A DNA stretch of 64,000 nt from CAXMST01 sp038206985 (GTDB lineage: Bacteria > Actinomycetota > Thermoleophilia > Solirubrobacterales > 70-9). Numbering within the stretch: position 1 is the first letter of the stretch; every line of letters starts with the position of its first letter. The notes beneath the pieces were generated by a model. It had not been told where the DNA came from, did no database searches, and saw only the letters and a program-made list of their open reading frames with translations. Below, in pieces: positions 8,985-17,540 of the stretch. The stretch lies in NCBI GenBank assembly GCA_038206985.1, contig JBBRAH010000011.1, forward strand, positions 1 through 64,000, in the 5' to 3' direction. A program made the position numbers and the translations under genes.

Positions 8985-9841
8985 CCCGTCACCAGCTCGA
9001 AGCGCCCTGCGATCTCGAAACGCAGTGGCTGATCGGCACCCCGGTGCAGCTCACTCGCCGCGACCAGCTCTCCGTCCACGTTGAGCTCCTCGCCGCTGCC
9101 CGTCTCGATCGTGATCTCGCGGCAGCGGGAGTGATGGACTCCCTTCTGCTGCTCGACCCTTCCTCTGCGCAAGCCGAGCGCGTGCTTTGCCAGACGCAGG
9201 CGAGGCCCTCCCTCGATCACGACCACGTCGAGCCGGCCATCGTCGGCATCGGCGTCGATCTGGGAGCCGCCGCCGAACGCGCCTGTGCAGCCGACGGTGA
9301 CTTGCCAGCAGTCCCCCTCGTAGAGGAGCTTGTCCTCACAGCAGATGCGGCAGCCGATCGGCTCACCGTCGATGCTGGCCCGCAGGGCGCCTACCGTGTA
9401 GGCCAGCGCGCCGAGTTGCTCCTTCAGATCCTTTGCCGCCTCGGCTGCGGTGGGCGGCAGGCCCAGGCTGGCGACGTTGACAAAACTGCGCTCGCCGATC
9501 TGCGCGAGATCGACGTCCCGGGTCTGGTTTCCCTCGGCCGCGATCCGGGCCGCCTTCTCGAGGTCGGACGGCAGCCCCATCCGGGCCGCGAAGTCATTGG
9601 CCGTACCCGCGGGGATTGCGGCCAGCGGTACCCTGGCCGCCATCGCTGCCTGCGCGGCCACGGCGATCGAGCCGTCGCCGCCGGCGACGATCACGCGCTC
9701 GGCTCCACATTCGGCCGCCGCAGCCGCCTGGCCGATCTCGAAGCACTGCAGTTCGAGCCCGTGCTCCCGCAGGATGGCGGGCAGGTCGAAGTCGTCCGCG
9801 GAGCCGGAACCTGAGTTGGAGATCAGCGCGACTCTGCTCAT
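8981..9841 (-). CDS. diacylglycerol/lipid kinase (DagK/YegS family)
   Basis: 286-aa lipid kinase of the DAGK catalytic superfamily, phosphorylating diacylglycerol or a related lipid with ATP. It opens MSRVALISNSGSGS (nucleotide-binding start, shorter than in many members), with the hallmark VIVAGGDGS and PAGTANDFA blocks (about residues 50-90), a DVDLAQIGERSFVN stretch that leads into the beta-sandwich half, and a late DADDGRLDVVVI. It is slightly shorter than typical family members (about 300 aa). It is the first gene of a reverse-strand operon (kinase, PLD, PAP2, ychF); the ATGA overlap with the PLD gene suggests coupled translation. The 75 bp between its start and the forward membrane-protein gene must hold both promoters. 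Confidence 0.92.
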   Translation of the reverse strand: MSRVALISNSGSGSADDFDLPAILREHGLELQCFEIGQAAAAAECGAERVIVAGGDGSIAVAAQAAMAARVPLAAIPAGTANDFAARMGLPSDLEKAARIAAEGNQTRDVDLAQIGERSFVNVASLGLPPTAAEAAKDLKEQLGALAYTVGALRASIDGEPIGCRICCEDKLLYEGDCWQVTVGCTGAFGGGSQIDADADDGRLDVVVIEGGPRLRLAKHALGLRRGRVEQQKGVHHSRCREITIETGSGEELNVDGELVAASELHRGADQPLRFEIAGRFELVTG

Positions 9842-9916
9842 GGGCGGATGAGCTTAGGGCGCGGCTCATCGTGTCGGTCCCCGGGGTCGTCCGGGGCGGC
9901 GGTTGAAATCAGGCCT

Positions 9917-11011
9917 GTGGAGACCGACGGGCGCGAGCCCCGCATCGAGGACTACGAGCGCCGCTTTCATCGGGCCGGGCTGCCCCTTTTCGACGAGGAC
10001 TTCTCCGCCTCGACCGATGTCTTCAACCGCGCGGCCCCGATGCTGGCCCTCGTCTTCGTGGCCGAGGTGCTCGGCGCGATTCAGCTCGACTGGTCGCTGC
10101 TCGCCAATGTCGCGGCGGGCCTCGGCGGACTCACGATCCTGCTCGCTGCCGCCGGTGCGTTGAACCGCTACCGCGGACGCCCGGCCCGTTCGATGCCCGA
10201 GGACGTCGAGGCCCCGGAGCTCGTCGCCTTCGTGGTCCTGCCCGCCCTGCTGCCGCTGATCTTCGGTGGCCAGATCGGTAGCGCGGCCGGCACCCTCGCC
10301 GCCAACATCGGCCTGCTCGCGTTGATCTACGCCACGCTCGCCTACGGACTCCTCTCCATCGTGCGTTGGACGCTGAGCCGCCTGACCCGGCAGCTACTCA
10401 GCTCGGTGATGCTGCTGGCGCGCGCCGTGCCGCTGCTGATGATCTTCGCTCTGTTGGCCTTCATCAATACCGAGATGTGGCAGGTGTTCGCCAAAGTCTC
10501 CGACCCGGGGCTGGTCGGAATCGGGCTGCTCTTCGTGGGCATGGGCACCGCCTTCCTGCTCGCCCGGCTGCCCCGCGAGGTACGCGAGCTGGAGCAGGAG
10601 GTGGGGATCGACGCGCCGCCGCTCGGAACACGTCAACGCCGCAACGTGGGTGCGGTCCTCTTCGTCAGCCAGGCGGTTCAGGTGCTGACGGTGGCGTTGA
10701 TGGTGACGCTCTTCTTCATCGTCTTCGGAGCGATTGCGATCAACGCCGAGGTACGCACGCTGTGGATCGGCTCGGCGGGAGACCCGTTGGTCAGCCTCCA
10801 CCTGTTTGGCACCGCCTTCCAGATCACGCCCGAGCTGCTCAAGGTGGCGGGCGGGCTCGGCGCCTTCACCGGCCTCTACTTCGCGATCGCGATGCTCACC
10901 GACGCGACCTACCGCGAGGAGTTCCTCTCCGAGGTCACCGCCGACCTGCGCTCGGTCTTCCGCGAACGAGCCGAATACATCCGCCTGCGCTCGGCGGCCG
11001 CAGCGGCCTGA
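9917..11011 (+). CDS. multi-spanning membrane protein of unknown function
   Basis: 364-aa integral membrane protein I do not recognise. After a charged N-terminal tail (IEDYERRFHRAG...) there are about eight hydrophobic segments: roughly at 38-55, 65-85, 110-125, 130-160, 172-190, 203-222, 250-280 and 305-330. A charged loop REVRELEQEVGIDAPP lies after the sixth segment. The C-terminal tail is REEFLSEVTADLRSVFRERAEY. There is no recognisable enzyme motif. I start at GTG 9917, since the upstream part of the open frame is low-complexity and would precede the neighbour's promoter. It is followed after 13 bp by the BtrH-like gene and then the YceH-like gene, a likely three-gene operon. A transporter subunit or a lipid-handling protein is possible. 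Confidence 0.75.
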   Translation: METDGREPRIEDYERRFHRAGLPLFDEDFSASTDVFNRAAPMLALVFVAEVLGAIQLDWSLLANVAAGLGGLTILLAAAGALNRYRGRPARSMPEDVEAPELVAFVVLPALLPLIFGGQIGSAAGTLAANIGLLALIYATLAYGLLSIVRWTLSRLTRQLLSSVMLLARAVPLLMIFALLAFINTEMWQVFAKVSDPGLVGIGLLFVGMGTAFLLARLPREVRELEQEVGIDAPPLGTRQRRNVGAVLFVSQAVQVLTVALMVTLFFIVFGAIAINAEVRTLWIGSAGDPLVSLHLFGTAFQITPELLKVAGGLGAFTGLYFAIAMLTDATYREEFLSEVTADLRSVFRERAEYIRLRSAAAAA

Positions 11012-11024
11012 AACAATCGCCGCA

Positions 11025-12017
11025 ATGGCAAGCGCCCAGACATCGCCGCAGCGCGAGGTGCCCGGCTACGAGCATATCTCCGGCCATCACTGCGGCTCGA
11101 CCGCCCTCGCCAATCTGCTGCGCTACCACGGCGTCGACGCGAGCGAGGAGCTCGCGTTCGGGCTCGGCGCGGGGCCCTGCTTCTACTACATCGTGCTCGA
11201 GGACCAGTCGCCGTCGCGCTTCACCAACGGCCGCACCGGACGCCTGGAGGAATCCTTCCTGCAGCTGACCGGCGCGCCGCTGCGGTTGCGCACCGCCGAC
11301 GATCCCGCGGAGTCCTGGCGCCTGGCCCGGGAGACGATCGACGAGGGTCGCCCGGCAATCCTGCTCACCGACCTCTACTACCTCGACCACTACGGCAACT
11401 CCGCGCACTTTCCCGGCCACGCCGTGGTGCTCACCGGCTACGACGACGAGGCCGCCTACGTCTCCGACACGGCCTTCGACGAGATCCAGCGCACCTCTCT
11501 TGCCCGCCTGGCCAAAGCGCGGCACGAGCAGCATCCGTTCTACCCGCTGGCTGGTCACATGGTCGATCTGGCCCCCGGGGCGGAACTGGATCTCGACGCC
11601 CTGCGCGCCGTCGCTCCCGCGGCGATCGCCGACGCGACCCAGCGCATGCTCGAACCTCCGATGGGCGAGTTCGAGGGCCTGCCGGCATTGCGGCGCTTCG
11701 CCGCGGAGGTCGGCGACTGGCCGGGGCAGACGGCCGACTGGCAGTGGTGCGCCCGCTTCAACTACCAGGTGATCGAAAGGCGCGGGACCGGTGGCGGCAA
11801 CTTCCGGGCGCTGTATGCACGCTTCCTCGAGGAGGTCGGCATGGGGGAGGCCGCGAGGCTTGCCGGCGAGGCGGCGACGTCGTGGACGGCGCTCGCGGGG
11901 GAGCTGTTTGCGGCCAGCGAGAGCGAGGAGCCCGAGGCGCGCCTCTGGCAGGCGGTGGGCAGTGCGGCCGCCGCGGTGCTCGAGGCCGAGCAGCGGCTCT
12001 GGGATGAGCTCGGCTGA
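11025..12017 (+). CDS. BtrH N-terminal / DUF4872-like protein
   Basis: 330-aa cytoplasmic protein resembling the BtrH_N plus DUF4872 architecture. BtrH is the acyltransferase that moves an acyl side chain from carrier protein to the aminoglycoside in butirosin synthesis. The N-terminal domain has the expected GHHCGSTALANLLRYHG (candidate nucleophile Cys about 23), GLGAGPCFYYI and a papain-like FPGHAVVLTGYDDEAAYVSD block with candidate His. The C-terminal 150 residues are helical, with paired Trp residues (DWQWCARFNYQ). No carrier protein or aminoglycoside genes are nearby, so the substrate here is unknown. Many stand-alone homologues may be peptidase-like or transferase enzymes; this is inference from the family. 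Confidence 0.78.
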   Translation: MASAQTSPQREVPGYEHISGHHCGSTALANLLRYHGVDASEELAFGLGAGPCFYYIVLEDQSPSRFTNGRTGRLEESFLQLTGAPLRLRTADDPAESWRLARETIDEGRPAILLTDLYYLDHYGNSAHFPGHAVVLTGYDDEAAYVSDTAFDEIQRTSLARLAKARHEQHPFYPLAGHMVDLAPGAELDLDALRAVAPAAIADATQRMLEPPMGEFEGLPALRRFAAEVGDWPGQTADWQWCARFNYQVIERRGTGGGNFRALYARFLEEVGMGEAARLAGEAATSWTALAGELFAASESEEPEARLWQAVGSAAAAVLEAEQRLWDELG

Positions 12018-12027
12018 GGCTGGGTCC

Positions 12028-12696
12028 ATGCAGCTCAGCCCCGTCGAGATTCGCATCATCGGTTGTCTGTTGGAGAAGCAGCGGACCACGCCGGACGGCT
12101 ACCCACTCTCCCTGAACGCGCTGCGCGCCGCCTGTAACCAGTCAACCAACCGCGATCCGGTGGTCGACTACGACGAGGCGACGATCCGTGAGGCGCTCGG
12201 CGAGCTCGGTCGCCGGCACTGGATCCGCTCGGCCAGCGGCCACGGCGGACGGGCGCTCAAGTACCGGCACCTGCTGGGCGACGAGCTACCGCTCCCCGAA
12301 CCGCAGCTCTCGCTGCTCGCCGTGCTGATGCTGCGCGGCGCCCAGACACCCGGAGAGCTGAAGCAGCGGGTCGAGCGGCTGCATCCCTTTCCCGACCTGG
12401 CCGCCGCGATGGATGGCCTCGAAGGCCTGGTGGAGCGCAAGCTCGTCGCGCGCCTACCGCGCCGCCCCGGCCAGAAGGAGGAGCGCTACGAGCAGCTGCT
12501 GGGGGGTGACGCCGAGGGGGAGGATGCGGCTGCGGGCAACGTGGAGCCTGACGGGCCCTCGGCGGTAGAGCCACCCAGGGTCGCGCCGCCGGTCGCGGGC
12601 TCAGGCGAGCTCCAGGCGCTACAGCGCACGATCGCCGAGTTGGGCGAGCGCCTGGAGGCGGTCGAGCGCCGCCTCGATGCGCGCGAAGGCTCCTGA
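12028..12696 (+). CDS. YceH family protein (DUF480)
   Basis: 222-aa protein of the YceH/DUF480 family, a conserved bacterial protein with two winged-helix-like domains and no firmly established role. The family signature is clear: LSPVEIRIIGCLLEKQRTTPD, YPLSLNALRAACNQ.TNRDPVVDYDE. The second domain begins about residue 90, LPEPQLSLLAVLMLRGAQTPGEL. The tail adds a Pro/Ala-rich linker and a coiled-coil end, LQRTIAELGERLEAVERRL. I chose ATG 12028 because the family begins at this MxLSP; an ATG 24 bases earlier, inside the end of the BtrH-like gene, is an alternative. It lies 10 bp after the BtrH-like gene. Confidence 0.9.
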   Translation: MQLSPVEIRIIGCLLEKQRTTPDGYPLSLNALRAACNQSTNRDPVVDYDEATIREALGELGRRHWIRSASGHGGRALKYRHLLGDELPLPEPQLSLLAVLMLRGAQTPGELKQRVERLHPFPDLAAAMDGLEGLVERKLVARLPRRPGQKEERYEQLLGGDAEGEDAAAGNVEPDGPSAVEPPRVAPPVAGSGELQALQRTIAELGERLEAVERRLDAREGS

Positions 12697-12779
12697 TCAG
12701 GGACGACCAAACATGGTGGGACGCACGAGCTCGGCAGCGGCCGCGCTGGTCACATCGCCAAACGGCGAAGCGGGCCTGA

Positions 12780-12995
12780 CTAGGAGCCGAAGCCGACCGA
12801 GTGGGCGCCGGCCGCGACCCGCACGAAGGCGACCTTGCCAAGGTCGATGTCGACCTCACCGTCGTCGGTGGTGACCGTCACCCAGCCACCGTCGGAGAGC
12901 TTCTTGCGCAGGGTGCCGAGCTCCTTGTCGGCGAGCTTCAGGGTGATCACCTGGTGGCCTACGAAGCCGACCTCGATCCGAATCATCTCTGCCAT
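12780..12995 (-). CDS. small beta-rich protein, DUF3107-like
   Basis: 71-aa protein starting MAEMIRIEVGFVGHQVITLK and ending FVRVAAGAHSVGFGS. The layout of strands, a short helix (ADKELGTLRKKLSDG) and strands again, plus the RVGFG-like end, resemble the actinobacterial DUF3107 family, whose role is unknown. I cannot confirm the match by eye. The ribosome site GGAGGGAC lies inside the end of the methylmalonyl-CoA epimerase gene, and only one base separates the two, so the pair is co-transcribed and probably coupled. The 83 bp downstream to the YceH end contain nothing I can name. Confidence 0.75.
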   Translation of the reverse strand: MAEMIRIEVGFVGHQVITLKLADKELGTLRKKLSDGGWVTVTTDDGEVDIDLGKVAFVRVAAGAHSVGFGS

Positions 12996-12996
12996 T

Positions 12997-13407
12997 TCAA
13001 TGTCCCTCCGCGGGTTGCACGATTTCTGTGAGCACGCTGCCGGTCGACTTGGGGTGGACGAAGGCGACCTTGCTGCCCCGGATCCCGGTCCGCGGCTCGC
13101 TGTCGATCAGGGTGACTCCCTGCTCACCGAGAGCCGCCAGCGTCGCTTCGATATCGCTCACGGCATAGGCGACGTGGTGCAGGCCGGGACCCTTCTTGTC
13201 CAGGAACTTGCCGACGGGCGTGTCGGGAGCGAGCGGTGCGAGTAGCTCCACGTGGCCGTCGCCGACGTCGAGCAGCACTGCTTCGACACCCTGTTCGGTG
13301 ACCGTCTCGCGGTGCACCAGGGGCATCCCGAACGCACCCTCATACAGCGCGATCGCGGCCTCGAGGTCCGCCACGGCGACACCGACATGATCGATTCGAC
13401 CAAACAT
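12997..13407 (-). CDS. mce: methylmalonyl-CoA epimerase
   Basis: 136-aa vicinal-oxygen-chelate fold enzyme that interconverts the (2R) and (2S) forms of methylmalonyl-CoA in propionate and odd-chain or branched-chain acyl-CoA metabolism. Two VOC repeats are visible: DHVGVAVADLEAAIALYEGAFGM and GPGLHHVAYAVSDIEATLAAL. Metal ligands are the His of IDHVGVAV, the His of LHHVAY and the Glu in LTEIVQP near the end. The length is normal. The mutase and carboxylase partners are not in the window. It is followed immediately by the small DUF3107-like gene. Confidence 0.93.
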   Translation of the reverse strand: MFGRIDHVGVAVADLEAAIALYEGAFGMPLVHRETVTEQGVEAVLLDVGDGHVELLAPLAPDTPVGKFLDKKGPGLHHVAYAVSDIEATLAALGEQGVTLIDSEPRTGIRGSKVAFVHPKSTGSVLTEIVQPAEGH

Positions 13408-13464
13408 CGGCTCGGAGTCTATTCGGCGCGCTCCGCCAGCCCCGCGACGGTCTCCGGGCCACTC

Positions 13465-14775
13465 TCAGCCGGCGAGGATGCGCGCCTTCTCGGCCGCGAG
13501 CTCCTCGTCGTCGAGCAGGCCCTGTTCGCGGAGCTTCCCCAGGCGTTCGAGCCGCGCGAGCCGCTGCTCCTCAGCGGCGTCCTCCATTCCACCCGCTCCG
13601 GCGGGGATCGCGCGTCGTCTGTCGACCACCCCGCCCGCCCAATCGCGGAAGCGGTGCAACGTGTCGCCGTGCTGCGCGTCCGGGTGCTCCTCCGCGGCCT
13701 GGCGGCGCAGGGATAGGAGCCCGAGAATGGCGAGAGCGGTGAGGATCGTCAGGGTCAGGACGGCGCGCAGTCCGTGGGTCGGAGCGGCGGCGAAGTAGAT
13801 CAGGGCGGCGAGCACCAGGACTCCGTAGAAGTAGGCGGGGTGGTCGCGCAGGTTGGGCGCAAGGGCGCGGCGGACGCCGACCGCCAGGCCGTTTGGCGAG
13901 CCAAGCCAGGCGGCGATCACGAAAAGCGCGCCGTAGACGATCACCGTGGTAGCGATGCTGGTCAGCAGTGAGGTGCCTATCGACCAGGTCGCGTCGATCT
14001 GCGGCCGTACGGAGTCGGTTGCCGCGAGAGCGTTCGTCACCTCGTCGCCGGCGAGCGCTCTGATCGCGAGGATTGCCACTCCCGCGCCGATCAAGCAGAG
14101 GCCGGTGGTGAGGATCGCAGTCCCTCGCCGGCCCCTGGCCAGGTAGATCGCGAGCGCGTAGCTGAGCAGGGCGAGAATCGTGAAGACGAACGCCAGGCCG
14201 TGGATCAGGCGAGCCACCGTCTGCACGGTCCCCAGCTGCCCCTGATCGAGGATCGGCAGGTTGGCGACGCTCTCGGGAACCCTCTCGCCGGTCCCGTCCC
14301 CGATCCCGATCCGCTGGCTGACGGCCGCGGCGAGCGGGCGCAGCTCGAGGGTCACGTTGCCGTTGTCGGTGTTGACGAACTCGCCCTCGTTCTCGATCAG
14401 CCGGACGAGCAGTTCGTGGGCGTCGCGGTTGGCGGTCTCCCAGGCGGATTGCAGCTGCGGCGTGTCGAGTGCCTTGTTCGCGGCCTCTGTGGCTGCGGTC
14501 CGCAGCAGCCCGGCCGCAGGCCCGGCGAGGGGCTTGGCGCGCAGGGGCAGCTGCTCGGCCAGGGCCGCACCTACGTCGACGTTGTTGAAGAGCTCCTCGA
14601 CCAGGTAGTCGGCGACCGCGGACTTGATCGCTTCGTCCTCGAGCAGCTCGCCGCTGGTCTGCACCCACTCCTCGGTGTCGAGGGCCTGACGATCGGTCCA
14701 GACCGCGAACACAGCGAGGACGGTGAGGATCGCGCCCGCCGCGAGCAGGAAGCGCACGGACCACTTATGCCGCAC
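13465..14775 (-). CDS. membrane protein with C-terminal SHOCT domain
   Basis: 436-aa protein of unknown function. A signal/anchor helix (residues about 8-26) is followed by an extracytoplasmic domain of roughly 160 residues (DTEEWVQTSGELLEDEAIKS..., IENEGEFVNTDN), then about six membrane helices (190-345), and a cytoplasmic tail. The final 32 residues, RLARLERLGKLREQGLLDDEELAAEKARILAG, form a classic SHOCT domain, a short helical oligomerisation module common at the ends of bacterial envelope proteins. The start is GTG at 14775. The gene follows ftsH on the same strand after 76 bp, and that gap contains a run of nine G at 14831-14839. Confidence 0.85.
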   Translation of the reverse strand: MRHKWSVRFLLAAGAILTVLAVFAVWTDRQALDTEEWVQTSGELLEDEAIKSAVADYLVEELFNNVDVGAALAEQLPLRAKPLAGPAAGLLRTAATEAANKALDTPQLQSAWETANRDAHELLVRLIENEGEFVNTDNGNVTLELRPLAAAVSQRIGIGDGTGERVPESVANLPILDQGQLGTVQTVARLIHGLAFVFTILALLSYALAIYLARGRRGTAILTTGLCLIGAGVAILAIRALAGDEVTNALAATDSVRPQIDATWSIGTSLLTSIATTVIVYGALFVIAAWLGSPNGLAVGVRRALAPNLRDHPAYFYGVLVLAALIYFAAAPTHGLRAVLTLTILTALAILGLLSLRRQAAEEHPDAQHGDTLHRFRDWAGGVVDRRRAIPAGAGGMEDAAEEQRLARLERLGKLREQGLLDDEELAAEKARILAG

Positions 14776-14851
14776 GGAGGTTATGCCCGGAGCCCGATCG
14801 GATCAATCACTGCGGAGCTGATCGTATTCCGGGGGGGGGAGGGTACGTCGC

Positions 14852-16474
14852 TCAGGTGCCTCGGCCGGGCGGAGGTTCACTCTCGGTGGGCGGCTCGCTC
14901 TCCTCGTCGCCTTCGTTCGCGTCCTGCTTCTCGGTGGCGGCCAGCGCTCCGGCGACCGGGGGAGCGGGGGAGCGGGGACCGTCGAGCCGGGGGCCGAGAC
15001 GGCGGATGTCGCCGGCGCGGTGCGAACCCATGATCGCGGCGATCTCCTTGTGCTCGATGCTCTCGTCGGCAAGCAGGCGCTCTGCGATCTCGTCGAGCAG
15101 GTCGCGGTGGTCGGTGATCAGCCGGTGGGCGCCGCGGTAGGCCTCCTCGGCGATCTCCTGGACCTCCTCGTCGCGGCGCTGGCGCATCATCTCCGAGACG
15201 TTCCAATCGTTGGCCGGGACCTGATGGGAGCGGATCGAGGTGCCCATGCCGTACTCGTAGACCATGCCACGGGCGATCATCGTCACCTTCGAGAGATCGT
15301 CGGAGGCACCGGTCGTGATCCGGCCGAACGTGATCTGTTCGGCCACGCGACCGGCAAGCAGCACCTTCATGTAGTCGATCAGCTCCTCGCGCGACTTCAG
15401 GTAGCGGTCCTCCTTAGGCAGGTTGAGCGTGTAGCCGAGGGCCTTGCCGCGCGGCACGATCGAGACCTTCTGCACCTTGTCCACCGTCGGCAGCAGCTCG
15501 GAGACGAGCGCGTGGCCGGCCTCGTGCCAGGCGACGACGCGCTTCTCCTGGTCGGTGATCACCTTGCGGCTGGCCAGTCCCGCGACGACCCGCTCGAAGG
15601 CGTTGTCGAAATCGACCTGACCGACGAAGTCGCGCTTGGCCCGGCCGGCCTGGATCGCAGCCTCGTTGCAGAGGTTGGCGAGGTCCGCGCCCGTGAGCCC
15701 GGAGGTGTGCTGGGCGACGCGCTTGAGGTCGCAGTCCTGCCCCAGCGGCTTGTCGCGGGTGTGGACGGCGAGGATCTCCTCGCGTCCCTTCAGATCGGGG
15801 GGCGGGACGAGCACCTGGCGGTCGAAGCGCCCGGGCCGCAGGAGCGCCGGGTCGAGCTTCTCGATCAGGTTGGAGGCGGCCATCACGACGATGTTGTCGG
15901 AGGCCTCGAAGCCGTCCATCTCGACCAGCAGCTGGTTCAGGGTCTGGTCGCGCTCGCCGGAGATGTCGGAGCCGCGGACCGCGCCGACCGCGTCGAGCTC
16001 GTCGATGAAGAGGATCGAGGGGGCGTTGTCGCGAGCCTCGCGGAACAGCCGCCGGATCCGGGCCGCGCCGAGGCCGGCGAACATCTCCACGAACGAGGAG
16101 GCCGACTGGCTGAAGAAGTTGGCTCCGGATTCATGCGCGACCGCCTTGGCGAGCATCGTCTTGCCGGTACCGGGAGGGCCGTGGAGCATGATCCCCTTCG
16201 GCACCTTGGCTCCAAGCGCCTTGAATCGTTTCGGGTCGGAGAGGAAGTCGACGACCTCGCGCAGCTCCTCCTTGGTCCCTTCGACACCGGCGATGTCGTC
16301 CCACTTGACCTTGCTCTTGCCCTTCGCCTTGATCTCCTTCGGCTTCGTCTTGGGCATCACCGAGAGCGTCTTGAACATCAAGAAGCAGATCGTGCCCAGG
16401 AAGATGACCATGAAGAGGGGCAGCCAGAGGCTGATCTCGTTGAGGATCTGGTCGGTGTCGATAGCGAGTGGCAT
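14852..16474 (-). CDS. ftsH: FtsH-like AAA metalloprotease, short form with a single membrane segment
   Basis: 540-aa ATP-dependent zinc metalloprotease of the FtsH family. It has Walker A GPPGTGKT (about 99-106), Walker B ILFIDELDAVG (153-163), pore loop FVEMFAGLGA, second region of homology LLRPGRFDRQV, zinc site HEAGH (317-321) and the third ligand in TTGASDDL (about 392). Only one membrane helix is present (about 16-36) and the AAA module starts straight after it (VKWDDIAGVEGTKEEL). The roughly 70-residue extracytoplasmic domain and second helix of standard FtsH are missing. ATG 16474 is chosen because it opens the membrane segment; the frame runs 18 codons further up. The tail after residue 500 is disordered and rich in Pro, Glu and Ser. 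Confidence 0.93.
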   Translation of the reverse strand: MPLAIDTDQILNEISLWLPLFMVIFLGTICFLMFKTLSVMPKTKPKEIKAKGKSKVKWDDIAGVEGTKEELREVVDFLSDPKRFKALGAKVPKGIMLHGPPGTGKTMLAKAVAHESGANFFSQSASSFVEMFAGLGAARIRRLFREARDNAPSILFIDELDAVGAVRGSDISGERDQTLNQLLVEMDGFEASDNIVVMAASNLIEKLDPALLRPGRFDRQVLVPPPDLKGREEILAVHTRDKPLGQDCDLKRVAQHTSGLTGADLANLCNEAAIQAGRAKRDFVGQVDFDNAFERVVAGLASRKVITDQEKRVVAWHEAGHALVSELLPTVDKVQKVSIVPRGKALGYTLNLPKEDRYLKSREELIDYMKVLLAGRVAEQITFGRITTGASDDLSKVTMIARGMVYEYGMGTSIRSHQVPANDWNVSEMMRQRRDEEVQEIAEEAYRGAHRLITDHRDLLDEIAERLLADESIEHKEIAAIMGSHRAGDIRRLGPRLDGPRSPAPPVAGALAATEKQDANEGDEESEPPTESEPPPGRGT

Positions 16475-16603
16475 CAGAGTCGTTCCCTGGCGTCCATGCC
16501 GGCGGCCGGATGGCCACCGGTAGGTCACCCGGTACTTGCTCTTATCGGAGCCTGGCCGAGAAGGTTTAGCCGCGGCTACTGGCGCGGCAGAGGAGGACCG
16601 GGC

Positions 16604-17467
16604 CTAGGCTGCTGCGCCCTCGGCGCTGAGGACCGCGTCCATTGCCGCCGCGCCCACCTTCATCTGCTCGGCGTCGGGCTCACGGGTCGCGAAGAGGCGC
16701 TGGATCGCGTCGCCGCTGAAGTGGATCGCGCGGCCGAGCGCCGAGGCGGGGTGCTTCTCCGCGTAGGCGAAGGTCTCGACGGCCAGCGAGAGGCTGGCGA
16801 CCGAGGCGATACCGCGGGCCACCGGCCCCGGCTCGGAGAGGCGATCGAGGATCAGCTGGCCGGCGATCGTGAAGACCATCATCGGCGCGATCAGGTTGGA
16901 GCCGCAGCGCTCGTGTTCCTTGGCGACGTCCGCCGCATCGAGGCCACCCTGCTCGTAGGCGGCGATCGACTTGTGCTCGACGCCGTGGTAGGCGGCCAGC
17001 TCGGAGCCGCTCAGCGCGACGGTGGCCGGCAGCATCCCCAGCAGGGCGGAGACCCCCTCACGCCCGGGGGAGGACTTGGAACCGTCTCTGCCCTTCAGCA
17101 GCGTGTTGGCGACGGTTACGACGCCGGCGGCGGCCACCACCTTCGGGTCCTCGAAGGGCAGGCGGGCCGAGCGCAGGTTGCGGCGCGCGATCGGCACGAC
17201 GGCGAAGGCCTCGGCCATGCGGATCGGTCCGCGGAGCAGGGGGACCTTGGCGACCCGGTTGCCGCCGAAGTCCGGCTTGCGGCCCGAGGCGACGTCGATC
17301 TCCCCGGTGGAGGCGTTGCGCGCGGCGGCGGCCCAGTGGGTGGGGCCGTGGACCAGCAGGCCGTTGCGCATCGCCATGCCGCCCAGTCTCAGCGGGGCTG
17401 GACCGTCCGCCGAGTCGCCGTTGTCGTTGGTGACGGACTCGGGCGGGGGTGTCGGGATCTCGCTCAT
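16604..17467 (-). CDS. DUF1385 membrane protein
   Basis: 287-aa member of the DUF1385 family, a conserved membrane protein seen in many actinobacteria and firmicutes, sometimes described as a predicted metal-dependent enzyme. The signature AAYHGVEHKSIAAYEQ lies near the middle, with the conserved His pair, followed by ERCGSNLIAP and a FAYAEKHPAS block near the end. Hydrophobic segments flank the signature. The start at ATG 17467 is set by the end of the shadow-free coding region; the gene is divergent from rarA, with 73 bp between the two starts. No function can be assigned from context. Confidence 0.88.
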   Translation of the reverse strand: MSEIPTPPPESVTNDNGDSADGPAPLRLGGMAMRNGLLVHGPTHWAAAARNASTGEIDVASGRKPDFGGNRVAKVPLLRGPIRMAEAFAVVPIARRNLRSARLPFEDPKVVAAAGVVTVANTLLKGRDGSKSSPGREGVSALLGMLPATVALSGSELAAYHGVEHKSIAAYEQGGLDAADVAKEHERCGSNLIAPMMVFTIAGQLILDRLSEPGPVARGIASVASLSLAVETFAYAEKHPASALGRAIHFSGDAIQRLFATREPDAEQMKVGAAAMDAVLSAEGAAA

Positions 17468-17540
17468 GCAGTGCAGGTTAGAGCGCCGGGGAAGGCGGCC
17501 CGGGTTCGGGAGCATCCTCCCGAGCCCCGATACTGGCCGC

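Noticed and set aside
14831..14839. Run of nine G between ftsH and the SHOCT-domain gene, possible phase-variation tract
   Set aside because: It lies in the intergenic gap, outside either reading frame, so it cannot switch a protein; it might affect the SHOCT gene promoter, but nothing shows this.
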